Assembly (NCBI GenBank): GCA_028532985.1
Contig: JANCIK010000001.1
Coordinates: forward strand, 4,278,001 to 4,342,000
Length of the DNA: 64,000 nucleotides
Source of the DNA: Stropharia rugosoannulata
Taxonomy: Eukaryota; Basidiomycota; Agaricomycetes; Agaricales; Strophariaceae
Direction of reading: 5' to 3'
A model generated the notes under the pieces. It was not told the DNA's origin. It did no database searches and was given only the letters and a program-made list of their open reading frames with translations. This document shows positions 35,661 through 48,173 of the stretch, one piece after another (positions within the stretch are counted from its first letter, which is position 1; the number at the start of each line of letters is the position of its first letter). The position numbers and the translations under genes were made by a program.

Positions 35661-36671
35661 ATTTGGTTTGTAGTATTTAGTATACACTGTAATAGATATT
35701 TTGTTAGCTTTAGTCAGTACGACCAATGTAGCCCCAGCCCAAGCGATATATGCACTAGTAAAGATAGGAGGATCGTAGAGGTGGTGGCGCTCTAGTAGTT
35801 GGCGGGACGATGTCAAGATTCCTAGTCAACGAGCATCAAATAATTGGTACCTGTACCAGGCAAGGACTCAAGAAGCCTGACACTTGTATTCGTGACACAG
35901 TGAGCTGCAACGAGTCTCATTCATCCAGGAGAAAAGATTGGCTCGTCAAAGTATGATTTATGCTTACCATTCCGCCACACGTTACTAGCCAGTAAAAGGT
36001 CCATAAAGACACCGGCATGGATCATTCCCTGCCTTCCCCTGCACATGCCGCATTGTGCATATGATATTACAGAAGGCGAATCTGCTGTTGAGACGTATGT
36101 CATGTGTAAGGCACTTAAAGGGTGAAGTAGATGCATTTTATAGCCGCAATGCTCCTGTGGGACAAGAGTCAAAGAATCGTCCAATAGGTCACTCGGACTC
36201 GATGACCGTCAAATTACGCAACTTCATATGCCATTACCTGCGAACTGCCGAGAGCGATAGATCGCAGGTAAAGGGCAGCAAAGATGTTGATGAAGCGGCC
36301 TGACGGCGCCCGCTAGTACTTGTTTCGGATTCCTTGGCCTGCATGTTGCCTGCATGTATGCAACCGTGCATGAAGGGAGAAAAGTGAAATGGTGTTCGGC
36401 TTGAAAGTGAGACGGAATGATCGGAAAGGCCAAAAAGGGAAGATGCCCCTAAAATACCCCAAGGGGCCCCACAATCAGTCGGGATGCGCGAATGCATATG
36501 AAATTGATGTTAAATTCTGGAAATTCCCAAGAACATTTAGGAAGGGAGCGGGAGCTTCGATCATACCTCACAGTGCGTATAAAAGCACAGGTATGCTGGG
36601 GGACAGCGCTCCACTTCTTTGCCAGCGCCAGCTCCTATTACGACCTTTCGCAAAACGAACTTGTATTCAAA
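35661..36671. other. Intergenic, divergent spacer
   Basis: About 1 kb between A2 and the CFEM gene. A TATA-like GTATAAAAG lies near 36577, about 95 bp before the CFEM ATG. No other coding feature. Confidence 0.5.
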
Positions 36672-37387
36672 ATGTTCTCCAAGATTTTCGCTGCCTTAGC
36701 TGTTGCCACCATTGCGGTTAGCGCGCAGAGCGCTTCGGACACGGCCAGTGCGCCGGATGCGACCTCTTCGGCTCTTGCTGGTCTCAGTCCATGCGTCATT
36801 GCATGTATCTCTGGCGCAGCCGTAATCAACGGCTGCAGTGACTTGTAAGTCGTATGAACTGTTGATAGTAGAGTATTAATATATTTATTTGCTATGATGT
36901 TCAGCACTGACGCTGCCTGCGTCTGCGCCTCTGCTCAAGCCCAGACCGATGCGGCCGCATGCCTTTCCGAGCGATGTACCAGCTCAGACCTGGCAGCGGC
37001 CGTCGCTCTTCAAACTTCTCAATGTGCAGCTGGTACGTAGAAGGAATCAATATGACTAAACCGCGTATTTCTTACCAAAGCTCTTTACTAGTTGGCGTAA
37101 CCCCCACTGGTACTCCTTCCGGGGCCAACAGCGTCCCATTCACTTTATCGTCTAGCTCAACCGAAACGGGGGGATCGAGTACTACAGGCTCGAGCGCCTC
37201 TACTACTCCCACCTCGAGCGGCACGGCAGGCTCCTCCAGCACGCCACGTACATCCGCTACGAGCCCGACTACTGGTACTGCTGCTCCAACCAACACCGCC
37301 GGCACTAGTTCCGCCGCTACGCTCACCGGCCTTCGTGGCGCTGCCGCCTTCATTGGCCCTATCATCGCTGGTGCATTGATCTTTTAG
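36672..37387 (+). CDS. CFEM-domain GPI-anchored cell-surface protein
   Basis: Three exons, 36672..36844, 36905..37032 and 37092..37387, give 198 residues. Residues 1-19 are a signal peptide (MFSKIFAALAVATIAVSAQ). A CFEM-type eight-cysteine domain follows: SPCVIACISGAAVINGCSD, then AACVCASAQAQTDAAACLSE, then RCTSSDL ... SQCAA. Then comes a long Ser/Thr-rich stalk, typical of O-mannosylated GPI wall proteins, and a hydrophobic C-terminus (AAAFIGPIIAGALIF) for GPI attachment. CFEM proteins bind haem or act at the cell surface, sometimes in host interaction. The characteristic aspartate is present in the DAACVC segment. Introns are 60 and 59 bp. Confidence 0.92.
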
Positions 37388-38111
37388 GGTGCGAAGTATA
37401 TCTTATACGAACATGATATAATTTCTGCCTGCGAGTCATAAGATTATGATCTTTACGATACCTTTAATAATGACTACTACTATAAACCCGTGCGAGGATA
37501 TGACCCGAGAGTTCTAATTTGGCAGTCCAGCTATCTAACAATATGTACATAGTAGGCATGAATTTGAATTTGACTTGAAGTTCGTATTTTGTATGTTATT
37601 CTTGTTCGAACTTGACTTGAACTTGGCGACACATTTCTCCGATATTCAAGTCAGATTTCTCGGCGTTGCTTGGCATTGAGCACAGTCACTCTCCTAACTC
37701 TATGGTTGAAAAGGTGTGCAGATATTCTAGACAATACAGGCTTGACGCAAACAATTTTATGATCCCATTTAATACAGCGGCGAGCGCATAATTGTCACGC
37801 ACCAACATGACGCACAACTTCGCCGGCGTTCCAAGTAGTTACCAATCGTAAATTTCAGACGCCCCGGTCTCTTTAAAAGAATTATCTTGATGAATTGAAG
37901 TATGAAAGGGGACACACTACTGAGGAAGCAAAATTCAAAGTTCAAACTGCAGACTCTGATTTCCTATCACGATTCAGAATCATAGCGTACGTGCCACGAC
38001 GTCCCACGGTGACATTTCTTCTTATTAGTTAATAAGTTATGTATATTACTATATTTTAAATTTTAATCAACCTTGGAAGTTGGGATCGAAAAAGGTAATA
38101 TTTGCCAAAAA
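37388..38111. other. Intergenic, 3' of CFEM gene
   Basis: 724 bp, AT-rich. A 37560-37640 stretch repeats TTGAACTTGAC/TTTGACTTGAA motifs. No gene. Confidence 0.5.
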
Positions 38112-38194
38112 TGGACACTATGAGGATTGATCTCATGACCTCATGCAGATATGCGAAGTGCAAAGCATGCGCGCTACCACTGTGCTAAGTGCCC
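38112..38194 (-). tRNA. tRNA-Ala (TGC) with 11-nt intron, or tRNA-like relic
   Basis: The minus strand folds as a cloverleaf: acceptor GGGCACT/AGTGTCC (one G-T pair), D arm TAGCACAGTGGTAGCGCG (A-box match), anticodon stem CATGC/GCATG with loop TTTGCA-T, T stem ATGAG/CTCAT, discriminator A. The anticodon is TGC. An 11-nt insertion (38148..38158) sits right after position 37, the usual intron site. Two features are atypical: an A-C mismatch in the D stem and ATCAATC instead of TTCRANY in the T loop, which weakens the B box. It may be a working gene or a recent pseudogene. Confidence 0.6.
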
Positions 38195-38653
38195 ATGAGG
38201 TGTAAGCGCAGTAACATGCAGTATAGGGCAATATGGGTGTATGAGCCTACACAGAAGCTAATAATAGAACGTCACCCGAAAGTCTATTAATACTAAGCCG
38301 ATCGGCTCCAGCAATGCCACCGCTGTTGTAACAGTTAGAAGCTAGCCTCGAGACCAGGCCGCTCTAAGGGGGAAATACAAATACCAAGGTGTGCTTGGGT
38401 TTTCAATTTACGAAATATCTGAGATGCGGTCAGTGACCCAGACTCCCCACGTTATGTCAGTGAAGAAAGGTTGAAACTATGATACACTTGAAGCGGAATC
38501 TTATTTGGTCGAGCAACAAATTCAATACTCAGAAGATGAAGTCCGGTCAATAGAGCAGCCACGATATATTCAAAGCGGATTATATAAATACAAGATATAC
38601 TCGAGTAAGATATGTGTACAAATGATGTGCTCAGACGCATTCAAGAAGTTGGG
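38195..38653. other. Intergenic, 3' of GMC gene
   Basis: 459 bp between the tRNA and the GMC stop. No feature seen. Confidence 0.5.
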
Positions 38654-41264
38654 TCAAAGTAGTGCATCTGCGCGAATAAGGTCTGCAGCCTGAGGGTAGA
38701 AAGAATAAGTTCGTGATTATATGAAAGATGATAAAACTTAGTTTACCTTTTCTGCGATCATATATACGGTGGAACACTACGGCTTGGCGTGAGCTTCGTG
38801 TCTCCGTAACAGTGTTCAGAAACAACTTACGATATGGGCGCTAATTGGCATAGGTATAATGGACGCGTCTATAGAAGGTCACTTCAATAAGGAAGAACTG
38901 CAGAGGATATACATTACTGACCGACAACGCGCACGTTCTGGATCCCATAGATCTTGAGATGTGTATCGACGACACCTCCCATCTCCTTCGGCATCATAGC
39001 CATGGTGCCAATGACATGGTTGTCTGTCGTCGCAACGGCACGCGCCCAGTTTGCCACATCAGCGTCAGACTCTTTACCCAGTCCTGGCTCAAATTCGCGT
39101 AGATTGATCGAGTCGAGTGGGGGCGTGCGTAGCATCTTGCGTGCGAGTTGGATGGCGTTCGTATGGAGGGTCAGGTCTAGCGGGTGGGTATAATACGCTG
39201 GATCGATCTCAGGCATGTCGAAAGGACTCGAGGAGTTGATGTGGACGCGTCCACGCGAGAAGGGCGTGAACACGACGGCATTGACAGATGTATACTTCAC
39301 CTGTGGACGTTCCGCGAACGGCGTAGGGCCGGAATAACCAGGCTCTACAAGATATGCGTCATGTCAGTCGGTGACAAGCAACACGCATATATAACGCTCG
39401 TACCTAGGTTCAGTTCTGCGGGAGCGAGCTTTCCTTCCTTCCACAGTTGGATAGTAAACTTGTATTGCGCTTCGATCCCTTTCATGAGCTGTTCATTACC
39501 GTTAGAGAATTCACGAGCATAGTATTCAATGCTGTCTTCCGTTTCTTGAATAGCGCTGTCGAGCTGGCTGGCAGTGAATAGATCAGATGCAGCGGCAATT
39601 CCGAGAGAGCGGGGCGCAGCCGAAAGGATGCCTGGCGAGCAAGAAATAAATGGTAAGCAGGGATCCACTACCGATGTGGAAAGATTATGACATACCGCTG
39701 CGATTCTGCATCCATAGGCTCATCTGCTCTTCTTTGAATTGAGGATCCATTAACATATCCCGGGTAATTCTGCCGTTCCCAATAAGTCAATATCAGGTAA
39801 AGAGCTGACCGAACATACGATGCATTTGTAAACGAATTGGCCCATCCATGAACGTGGTCTGTAACGAGCTTTAGCGTTTTGATAAGGTAAGCGGAACATG
39901 ACTAACCGGACAAGTTCTCGCCAACAGTGGGCAGATCCATCACAGGCGTCACTCCGGCCTTCTTGAGGATGCTGTGGTAAGTGCATTAGCGAGACGTGCG
40001 GGACGAACGCATGTACAACTTACGTAGCATTGCCAACCCCGGAGTGTTCCAGTATTTTCGGAGTAGAAAGAGTCCCTGCAGATACAATGACCTCCTTGCG
40101 AGCACTCACGCTCTGTATCAGATTGTTCTTGGCCCGGTATTCGACTCCTTCCGCCTGAAGCGGTAGAAGCTGACTGGGATCGGATTCATCTTGCAATTTC
40201 CATAATATGCGTGTTGCAAACACCCCGGTCAAGACCTTCAGGTTAGGGCGTCCGGCATATGGAGTGAAATATGCGCACGTTGACGAACATCTAAAGGAAA
40301 GATTAGTCAACAGACAGAGACGTGCAATGCACGAGATTTTATACCTGGTGTTGTTTTGAGCATCCAAGGAGTCAGGTGCAATCCCAGCTGTACCCTGTGG
40401 ATTGCCGTTTGCAAGATCGGGAGAGGGAAGGAAGCCTGAGGCATTTTGCCACAAAAAGGACTGGGGAAAGAAATGATTAGGGTAGCCGACTTTGACACGT
40501 CCGATCTGGGGGTCCAATCCGTGTACGGTTTCATCATATCGTACACCACTCGCAATCTGCTCAGCGGTAGGCCGCGAAAAATTCTCTGACTTTCGGAAGT
40601 AAGGGAGCACCGTCTCCCAAGTCCATTCCGGATCATTGTTGAGCGTACCCCAGAAGTCGTATTGTTCTTTTTCTGCCCGAGGCTGCAATGATGATAAGCA
40701 TAATTGAACGTATGAATACACGATTGTTACTGACGAAAATCATACTGTTCACTGTAAATAAAGATTAATTAGTGAGCTGTCCTATAGTCGCATGTGATCG
40801 GATACTTACATATGGATCCTCCACCCATTACCTTACCGGCATTGATGACCGCCGTTCTTCCATTGAGGTTATTTTGAGGGACCGTTTCATACGCCCAGTT
40901 CAAACTTGTGAACGTCACCCCGCTGCCAGCTAAGCCGGGGATGTATACCTATTCATGAATGTTGTGTAGATAGCAAGGGGTGAAGAGGATGCAGTCTTAC
41001 TTCGGGAAGATTTTCAGCATTTGGACCAGCCTCCAGAACAACAACAGTAGTGGATGGGTCTTCAGTGAGCCGACTGGCCACAGCAAGCCCTCTAAGGAAA
41101 ATAAGTTGAGTTGCTGTCCTTTCTGCTAATGACGTGAAAACGTACGCTGTCCCTCCGCCTATAATGACGTAGTCATATTCGTGCAATAGATCGTTTGCAC
41201 TGTTCAAAGGACCACCGACAGTCAAGAGAGAGAAAGGCAAAAACGACAGCAAGTCAAGCCTCAT
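38654..41264 (-). CDS. Secreted GMC oxidoreductase (aryl-alcohol/glucose oxidase-like)
   Basis: Fourteen exons: complement of 38654..38689, 38747..38776, 38831..38868, 38922..39344, 39404..39631, 39696..39769, 39819..39858, 39907..39971, 40024..40290, 40345..40682, 40735..40751, 40810..40948, 41001..41091, 41146..41264. All phases fit, giving 634 residues. A signal peptide (LLSFLPFSLLTVGG) is followed by the FAD-binding YDYVIIGGGTAGLAVASRLT and VVVLEAGP. The GMC signature region has GGGSILNSMIF, and SAGTLSTPKILEHSGVG matches the second signature. The catalytic site shows HVIGTMAMMP (His) and the final VRVVDASIIPMPISAHI (second His). Such FAD enzymes oxidise alcohols or sugars and feed H2O2 to lignin degradation. 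Exon 11 in transcript-reverse numbering (40735..40751) is only 17 nt. Confidence 0.93.
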
Positions 41265-43277
41265 ACCGCTTTATTGAAGGGGCTGACAAGAATTGTGATT
41301 AGCTTTCTTATATTCCTCGCATAAATGGCCCGGGAGGGCAGGATCCATTTGATCATGTTCCAGTCCAAGATGGTCAGGGTCGCATTAGCTTAGATTTCGC
41401 TGTTTAACTTACTCGCCGTCCCTGTCTTCTGAACCCCATGCCGCGGACATATTTGAACCTGTGGAAGTCCCCGGATGCACCACATACGTCGTGCTTACTT
41501 CTGTGTGCATGAGGTGGCTTGACAAGACCAGGGATCCACTATGCGCAAAAACTCGTGCCCGTTAATCATCCCGTACGGATGGCGGGATTTGAAATGAGGC
41601 GCCTCGCGGATACCTGATACTCGACGGGCTAAAAGCCTCTAATCACTTGGAGTAAACTATAAGATTTTGATGGTAACGTAGCAGGTGCATAAAGCCTATG
41701 CCGGTATGTAGACCAGAGTGCGTGGTGTTCAACGAGTACGTTCTCAAGAAACCGATAGGCTTGGACCAAGCTTGAACGATGGAACAATGAGCGGTCGAAG
41801 TTGAACGAACCCTAGGGTGGACTGTTGGAGAGCTTCGTAGTCCGAATTATTGGCAGGTTGAATCCTGTCGTGTTACGAGTACCGTGCCTACGTAATTCCA
41901 CAACGGCATGCATAGCAATGCGATATATATGTATGAGATTCACCCTGAAATTTATCATAAAACGACTGCAAGTTCAGTACACAAGCGACGTTGATAATGT
42001 GGCGGTGACATACTTTATGCGTTGACTTAAATGACATAGACATGCTTCGCCACAAGCGAGGTGCACCACTGAGAATGACGAGCTTGATACGGATCGCAGA
42101 GACAGACCATCGGCGTTGGCAATCATGTTGATACTTGAAGGCATAGATAAGGTACAAACTTACCGCCTGACTCGCTGACCGTTGACACGTTCACGGCTCC
42201 CCAGACTCCTGGGCATACGGTTAACACTTAAGCGAGTGCAGTCACAGGTGACGCGGTGACGAACCAGTGGCTAGTTGACTAGTGGCTCGTGTTTACAGGA
42301 TTTCATGAGAGATTTGCTGAAATGAATGCGAAGTTAAATACTTATGTAGCACTAAAATTTGGGGTATTCGTCGTGGTTGCCTATGAGATACTTAGCACAT
42401 GGGGACTTGACCGGCTCAGGAAGCGAACAATAAAATCGAACCCGAAAGGTTATGTATACTAACCGTATTAAATATATACATACCTTATGCATTTTGAAGC
42501 ATTGATATATCCTTACATTGGGTTCTTCTAGTCTTCGCTAACGCTTTCCTTAGTGTCAAAGTTGAAGGTCGTTTGAGGTCACCTGGGCGTTCATGACTTC
42601 AAGTTCAATTCCGGCTCATCTTCGCGCGAGAGCTTCGATAGGTTGGAACTGCCGGTTCTAGCCGGACATTTGTAGTGTAGCCACAACTTAATCGACCAGT
42701 TTAACGCAGTCCTTTGAAGGTATCGCAGCGATACAAAAGCATCAACAGTGTAAGTTGTACTTGCCTGAGCCATAAGCACATAAACTCTTCTGGAGCCTTG
42801 CCTCCGCCTTCGCTTCCGCGGGAAAGATTTGCATGCGAGGCGGCGGTAGGCGACGCACGCGGCAGCCCCATGCCGTTCGTGATTCAGGGGGCTCGAATTA
42901 CATATTGGTTACACCGCGGCAGTGGGACATCGGGAGTTGATCAAGCGCTTGAAAATTCGAATCCAGTACATTGGTAGGATTTATGACAATTAAACCCCAG
43001 TATCTTCAATCTTGACCTATATTTCGAATCCATGTCGAAAGTTGGCAGTACGTAGCGAGTACGTCGTGATTAAGACACGTTGGAGTAGAGCATAAGATGA
43101 TATGTATACTCAGTTCGAGAACGGAGAATCGCCGTGAAAGTCACTGCGTCCATGCATATACTCGAGTATCGACAAGATGGTTGAAATAAACAAGGGTGTC
43201 ATAATACAGTGCCACTGGGCAAGCAACTTGGCTAGGGTTAGATTTCTAATGTAAGAACTAAGCAAGATGACGCACCG
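41265..43277. other. Intergenic, about 2 kb, no gene supported
   Basis: Short open frames without motifs or splice logic. Moderately GC-mixed sequence; no terminal repeats, no transposase fragments seen. Holds the GMC promoter at its left end and the RRP46 3' end at its right. Confidence 0.5.
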
Positions 43278-44155
43278 CTATATCTCCATTTTCTCATCAT
43301 TATCAGAGCCTTCCCCTTCCCCCTCCTTTTCCTTCGCCTGAGTGATTTGTGGCCTTAGTTCGGTTGCACCTCCAAGGCTTTCCACATTGCGCCTTATGGA
43401 GTCATATATGACAGTAGCACCAGATTTTGCAAATTCTCTTGCTTCAAAGAGCTCATCGGCGGAATAACCGGTCGCCGTCCTCCAGTTCGACCAGACGCAG
43501 ACGAACTTGGCTTGTTGAGAGTGTGTTTCATCGGAGAACATAAACGCAAAACCTCCAGAGCCCCGCAGTGTTTGCGACTCGTCTTCACTCGGATCAAGAA
43601 CAAGAGTGCCGTCCGCTAATCGACCAACTGCCACTGCCGCAACGACGCCTTTCATAGGAACTGATCCAGCCCGGAGAAAGGCAAGGGTACTCGCGTTGAT
43701 CATAGCTGCTGTATGCGCATCTTTCCAGAGCGGTGATTTCGGCGTCGTCAGAGATTGTATTACGAGCTGCACTAGGGTACGTGGGTTCCTGGTCAGGATC
43801 AGAGACGGTTCCAGTGTCGATTTTACGCTTGTCCCAACGAATTTGGCTTCAGTTGCAGGTATATTTGATAGAGGCCGTACAATGACCTCAAAGGTGGCTT
43901 TTGAAGGAAGTTCAGCTGCCAGTCGCACTTCAATCGGTCCCGATACTGAAGCTAGGGCGGAGGTTTCGTCACCTGGAATGCCACAACCAGGGTTCCGTAA
44001 GCTAGATATCAGAACAAATTTCCGAAGCTGTAGTCGCTCTGCGCACCAAAGCCAAATCTTGCCGACCCGTCTACTCTTGCCAACCCATCGTAAGAAATGT
44101 GCAAAGGCCTCAGTTCATTTGTTGCTCGTCCGTCGCGTCGCGTGTATGTGGTCAT
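43278..44155 (-). CDS. RRP46: Exosome complex component RRP46 (RNase PH-like)
   Basis: Two exons: complement of 43278..43972 and 44047..44155 (74-bp intron, phase 1), giving 267 residues. The RNase PH fold is clear: RRDGRATNELRPLHISY, then GLARVDGSARFGFGDETSAL, ALASVSGPIEVRLAAELPS, PRTLVQLVIQSL, INASTLAFLRAGSVPMKGVV and AVGRLADGTLVLDPSEDE. RRP46 is one of six RNase PH-like subunits forming the ring of the RNA exosome, which degrades and trims RNA in nucleus and cytoplasm; the ring is catalytically inactive in eukaryotes. The C-terminus is acidic (EGEGEGSDNDEKMEI). It is divergent from the gene at 44328 with 172 bp between, so they probably share a promoter. Confidence 0.93.
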
Positions 44156-44327
44156 TTGAAAAGACAGCCTATATAGCCCCGTGAGAAAAGAAAAGAAAGT
44201 TGTTTAGATAAGATAATTCATACGTGATCTTCCCACGAATCCCTTCAAGTTCCCTGAGCTCTGAACTGCTACGTCGTCCTGCGCTTTTGAATCTTGCTCT
44301 CTGATATCTTGTGCCCGAGCGTCCTGG
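44156..44327. promoter_or_regulatory. Putative bidirectional promoter
   Basis: 172 bp separate the ATG codons of the divergent RRP46 and coiled-coil genes, leaving room for one shared promoter only. No TATA box is evident. Confidence 0.4.
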
Positions 44328-45444
44328 ATGTCTGATCCTGAACAATACTCCGATATGCAACAGGCCTCTCTTGAAGATCTGGAAGAGACTTGCAGAGTAG
44401 TGAAACACGGATTAGCTGGTGTCAAGAGCGCTCTGGCAACTCTGCAGGCAACATGCGCAACGTTGGAGGCCCAGGCAGAACAACTAGAGTCTATTATTCT
44501 TATATTAACTACCGAAATATGTCGGCGTAAGTCTCGCTCGCATAACCAGAGGATACCGCTGTCGAGCAGTGTAATTATAGAGCCGGAGGTGACGCGACCG
44601 TCTAAGATCAAATCAGGACAGATAATACCTTCCCGTGTCAGTCGCCCAATAGTAAATTCTGCGTCAGAGATACAAACACCAGTGCGCATGAGTTGAAATT
44701 TCTATTCATTTAGTTGATCAGATTAAACCTCTAGCCACCGACGCCACGACGTCTGAAGAGAGCAGAAAGGCAGCAGCTGGATACTACGCAGGAGATTGAT
44801 AAGGTGAGGATGATCCGCTTTATATATGCTTGGCTAACGGATCCATAGACTACGATTCCCCCATTGACATTACCCAATCGAAGACTGACACGATCTTCCA
44901 AGCGTAGCTCTGCTGATCTAAGGACCGATGACTATGATGTGTTCGACTCTCTTAAATTTCCACCCAGAATTCGGAGACCGCACAAGCGTGTAAAAGTCTC
45001 AGAGACGGAAGAATTGCCGATATCGAATATACGAACGCCTCCCGAGGAATTGGTTAATTCTCTACTTATCTTGACATGCGATCTTATGCTAATAACGACT
45101 AGATTTTGCGCTCAGAATCGGATGAACTGGTCCTTCCTATACCAAAGGCCTCTAAACGTCCTCAAATTCCGATTAAATCTCCAGTCAAAATATCAGACGA
45201 CACACGAAGGACTCGCGTCACTAAACCCGTACTGCCATCCATGAAAATGTACATTCATATTCCAAGACGACGTCCGAGATCAGGGCCCCAACTACGCCAC
45301 ACTGACGGGTTTTCGACACTGAACATGGTGACTCACTCGCGTACAAAAACGAGGTGGGATGCTAGCTCCGGGAAACGCATTCCAGTTATTGTTTCCATAT
45401 CTAAAAGGGTCACGAAAAGTGAGAGTGGCAGCTCCGCCGGATGA
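44328..45444 (+). CDS. Basic nuclear-looking coiled-coil protein, unknown family
   Basis: Four exons, 44328..44681, 44735..44803, 44849..45052 and 45103..45444, give 322 residues; all junctions are phase 0. Residues 10-65 predict a coiled coil (SLEDLEETCRVVKHGLAGVK, then LATLQATCATLEAQAEQLES). The remainder is basic and disordered, with PPTPRRLKRAERQQL, RRLTRSSKRSS, PPRIRRPHKRVKV and PIPKASKRPQIPIKSP, likely nuclear localisation or DNA-binding stretches. The pattern of a short N-terminal coiled coil plus basic tail recalls chromosome-associated proteins, but I do not recognise it and assign no function. It is divergent from RRP46. Confidence 0.6.
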
Positions 45445-45826
45445 AGTGAATATTATGAATATTATCAGAAGGTATAGCCATTATAAATTCCGCCGGTGTT
45501 CAGGGTTACCCACCTTTTCTGATACAGACAACGTCATTCAGATAAAGCGGAATATGGTTTAACTTTACATTGATACGGATAACTTCGTGTGAGCACGAGC
45601 AGAAAAGTCATCTTCACCATCCTCTTTGGTAGATTAGACGACATATGCATCGGCGCGTACATCCGAATTAACTTGAACCAAGTACCAATGGCCAGTCCAT
45701 GTCCCTCTTTTCGTAGGAAAAATCACCAGGGGTGGCAAAAGGGAATATTAGCTGTATTAGCCACGATACTAATTTTTCACATGTGCGGTAGTGTATTAAA
45801 GATGAAGAGGGAGAATCAGCGTAACC
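45445..45826. other. Intergenic, convergent 3' regions
   Basis: 382 bp between the coiled-coil gene and the P450 stop codons. No gene. Confidence 0.5.
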
Positions 45827-48173
45827 TTAGTGCTTTGTTCGTTTGGTGAAGGTGACAGGAACTTCTTTAACCCCCAAGCTGAGCAAAACTGTTCCGTCCA
45901 GTACTCTCTTCTTCCACTGGGCTATATCTTCGTCACCTTTAAGCAAGGGATCAATCCTGTGGTCCCTGATAAGCATCGCGAGGAAGGCAACTGCTTCCGT
46001 TGTGGCAAATTTTCTGCCTATACATGCACGGGGACCTACCGAACAGATTACACCCAGTCTCGAAGGAGAAAAAAAACACTAATATACGCACCCAAGCTAA
46101 AGGCGGTAAACGCGTCCGCCTCATTCGAAATAGTGTACCATCGTGAGGGCTTGTATTCATCCGGGTCTTCAAAGTAACGGGGGTTATAGTCTGCGTAACA
46201 TGTGCCCGATCAGAAAAAGGTTCCATAGGATCAAGGCGCGTACTTACGCAGTCCAACCATGTCAACAATCACCTAAGGTTATTATACTTATTCAGTACGC
46301 TGTAGTGGCTAAGTCAAGAACACCATACCTGAGTGCCTTTCTCTACGTGAACTGACTGGGTGGCTTCACCGGTAGCATCGGGGACGTGCAGTACAACATC
46401 GTCGGCAGCCTCTCGCATGAGTAGAAAACCGGCGGCTGAGAAATAGAGTAGCGTAAGCAACGTCAATTAGATCAACATTAGATAACTTCGCACGGAACAT
46501 TCGAACGGCTTCATAGAACGCAGCAAGGACTTTGTTGAGTTTAGAATAGTCATCATAGACCTGGATGCTGCGGTGAGCCTCAGTAAAGACAAGTTTATAT
46601 ATGCATACCGGATCGCCCTCTTGGCCAATGACCGAGACGACATGTTGGTATATTTCTTCCTGCACGTCGTGGTGAGATGCCAGGAAGCCAATCGCGGCTG
46701 TGAGACCCTGAGCCGTAGTCTCTAAAACGGTGTGTTAGTGAGGCTCCCTAAAGTCAATCAGAATCTCCCCATTTACCATGACCAGCGAACAAAAAGATAA
46801 AGACATTCCCGATCTAAGATTTATTATGAAGTCAATCTTAGTTCTTCAACCAAGCTTATTCCAAGCTTATTTCTGCTTACCAGCTCCGAGTCATTTAGTC
46901 TAAGTTTTTCATTCTCTCGCTCACTAGCCTCAATAAGCAGCGGGAGGAAGTGTTTTTTGGCGGTGGACCCCTCCGACCCCGTACAGTGTAGACTAGCCTT
47001 GCCTTCCGCCACTTGGCCTCGGACAAATTGCATGAGTTCCCGCTTTGCTTCGACGTTCTTTTTGAATCTGTAAAGGGGGTAAGATTCCATGAACGAGGTG
47101 ATGAAGGTGACAACTAACTTTTCAACCGGTAACATGTTTTGAACGAAGCCGGGGACAAATAGGTCAATTGTGGTGGACTTCGACACCATGTGGAACGCTT
47201 CCAGTAAGTTCATTTTTCCATCTGGATTCTGGGCAGGCTCCGACCAGTCAAATGGGAATCCGAAGGCGCATTTCCCAATAATAAGAAGTGCGAGCTAAGA
47301 TTTAAGATCGACAATTAGATGTACAGACCTAAACTGTGATGCTCACCTTGAAAGTTAGAGTCTGTACAATAGGGACATCCACGCGCTCCTTCGAACTCCA
47401 GCCTTCACCGTCCACCATCTCGTGATACGACTTGACAGTCTCCAACCAGACAGCTTTGTAACTGCGACAAGAAAAATATGAGCCATGGCTCAATGGGACT
47501 CATTGTACAACTTACAGCTTATGGCTAAAGGCAGGTCCAGTGATGCGTCGGTGCTTCCTCCAAGTGTCACCATTGGCTGTAAGAAGGCTTCGACCGTATT
47601 GGCTAATCATCCCGAGTTTTTTTTTGTTTTGCTTTAAGAAATGCGATGATGATCAAATTTAAAGAGCAAAACATACAGCAGTGCTACGAAGGTCGCTTCT
47701 GGCTTCTTGAAGCCTGTACTTCCGTTGGCAGCAGCAATCTGGCGAGCAACTTCAAGATTTGAGGTACAGATAGTAGGGGGGCCCGAAAGATATGATACGA
47801 TTGATACAGTATCGCTGGTTTCATATGCTTCAAAACATTGTAAATCACGATGATCTTCAACGAATACAAGTACTTACTGATTTTGCGCCAGTTCCAAAGG
47901 AAGGCGAATCCTGGGTTCCATGAGTTCGTCGGGATCAACGCTCCTGGCAAGGAAAAAGGGTGGAACAAGACGCGAATTCCAGGAAGATGGCCAACAGCCT
48001 AGCCAGCACCACATCAGCGCATACATTTAAGACTGGCGTGGAGAACACACCTTCAATCCACGTCGATATAACAATGTCCTCAAAGTAATAACCACGATGA
48101 AGATTGTCACGGTCACTGCAAGGGTCGACGACCCTCTTTCTTTGCCCAGAATCAACGAGGTAGCAAACGCCAT
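45827..48173 (-). CDS. Cytochrome P450 monooxygenase 1
   Basis: Multi-exon minus-strand gene, ATG at 48173 and TAA at 45827. The N-terminal membrane anchor is LAVTVTIFIVVITLRTLLY. Then come AVGHLPGIRVLFHPFSLPGA (exon 2), SGPPTICTSNLEVARQIAAA, and the I-helix motif AGHETTAQG, which is split by an intron (46727..46775 region). The K-helix ExxR is EAVR in FYEAVRMFPAGF. A PERF-like YKPSRW follows, and the haem loop is FSLGPRACIGRKFA with its cysteine ligand, split by an intron after FSLG. These are all the residues of an active class II P450 on the ER membrane, paired with a CPR reductase. The family number and substrate cannot be told. No co-clustered core biosynthetic gene is nearby. Confidence 0.9.

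Noticed and set aside
41560..41660. tRNA-like B-box sequence (TTTCAAATCCC) on the minus strand
   Set aside because: No T stem, acceptor stem or A box could be paired around it.
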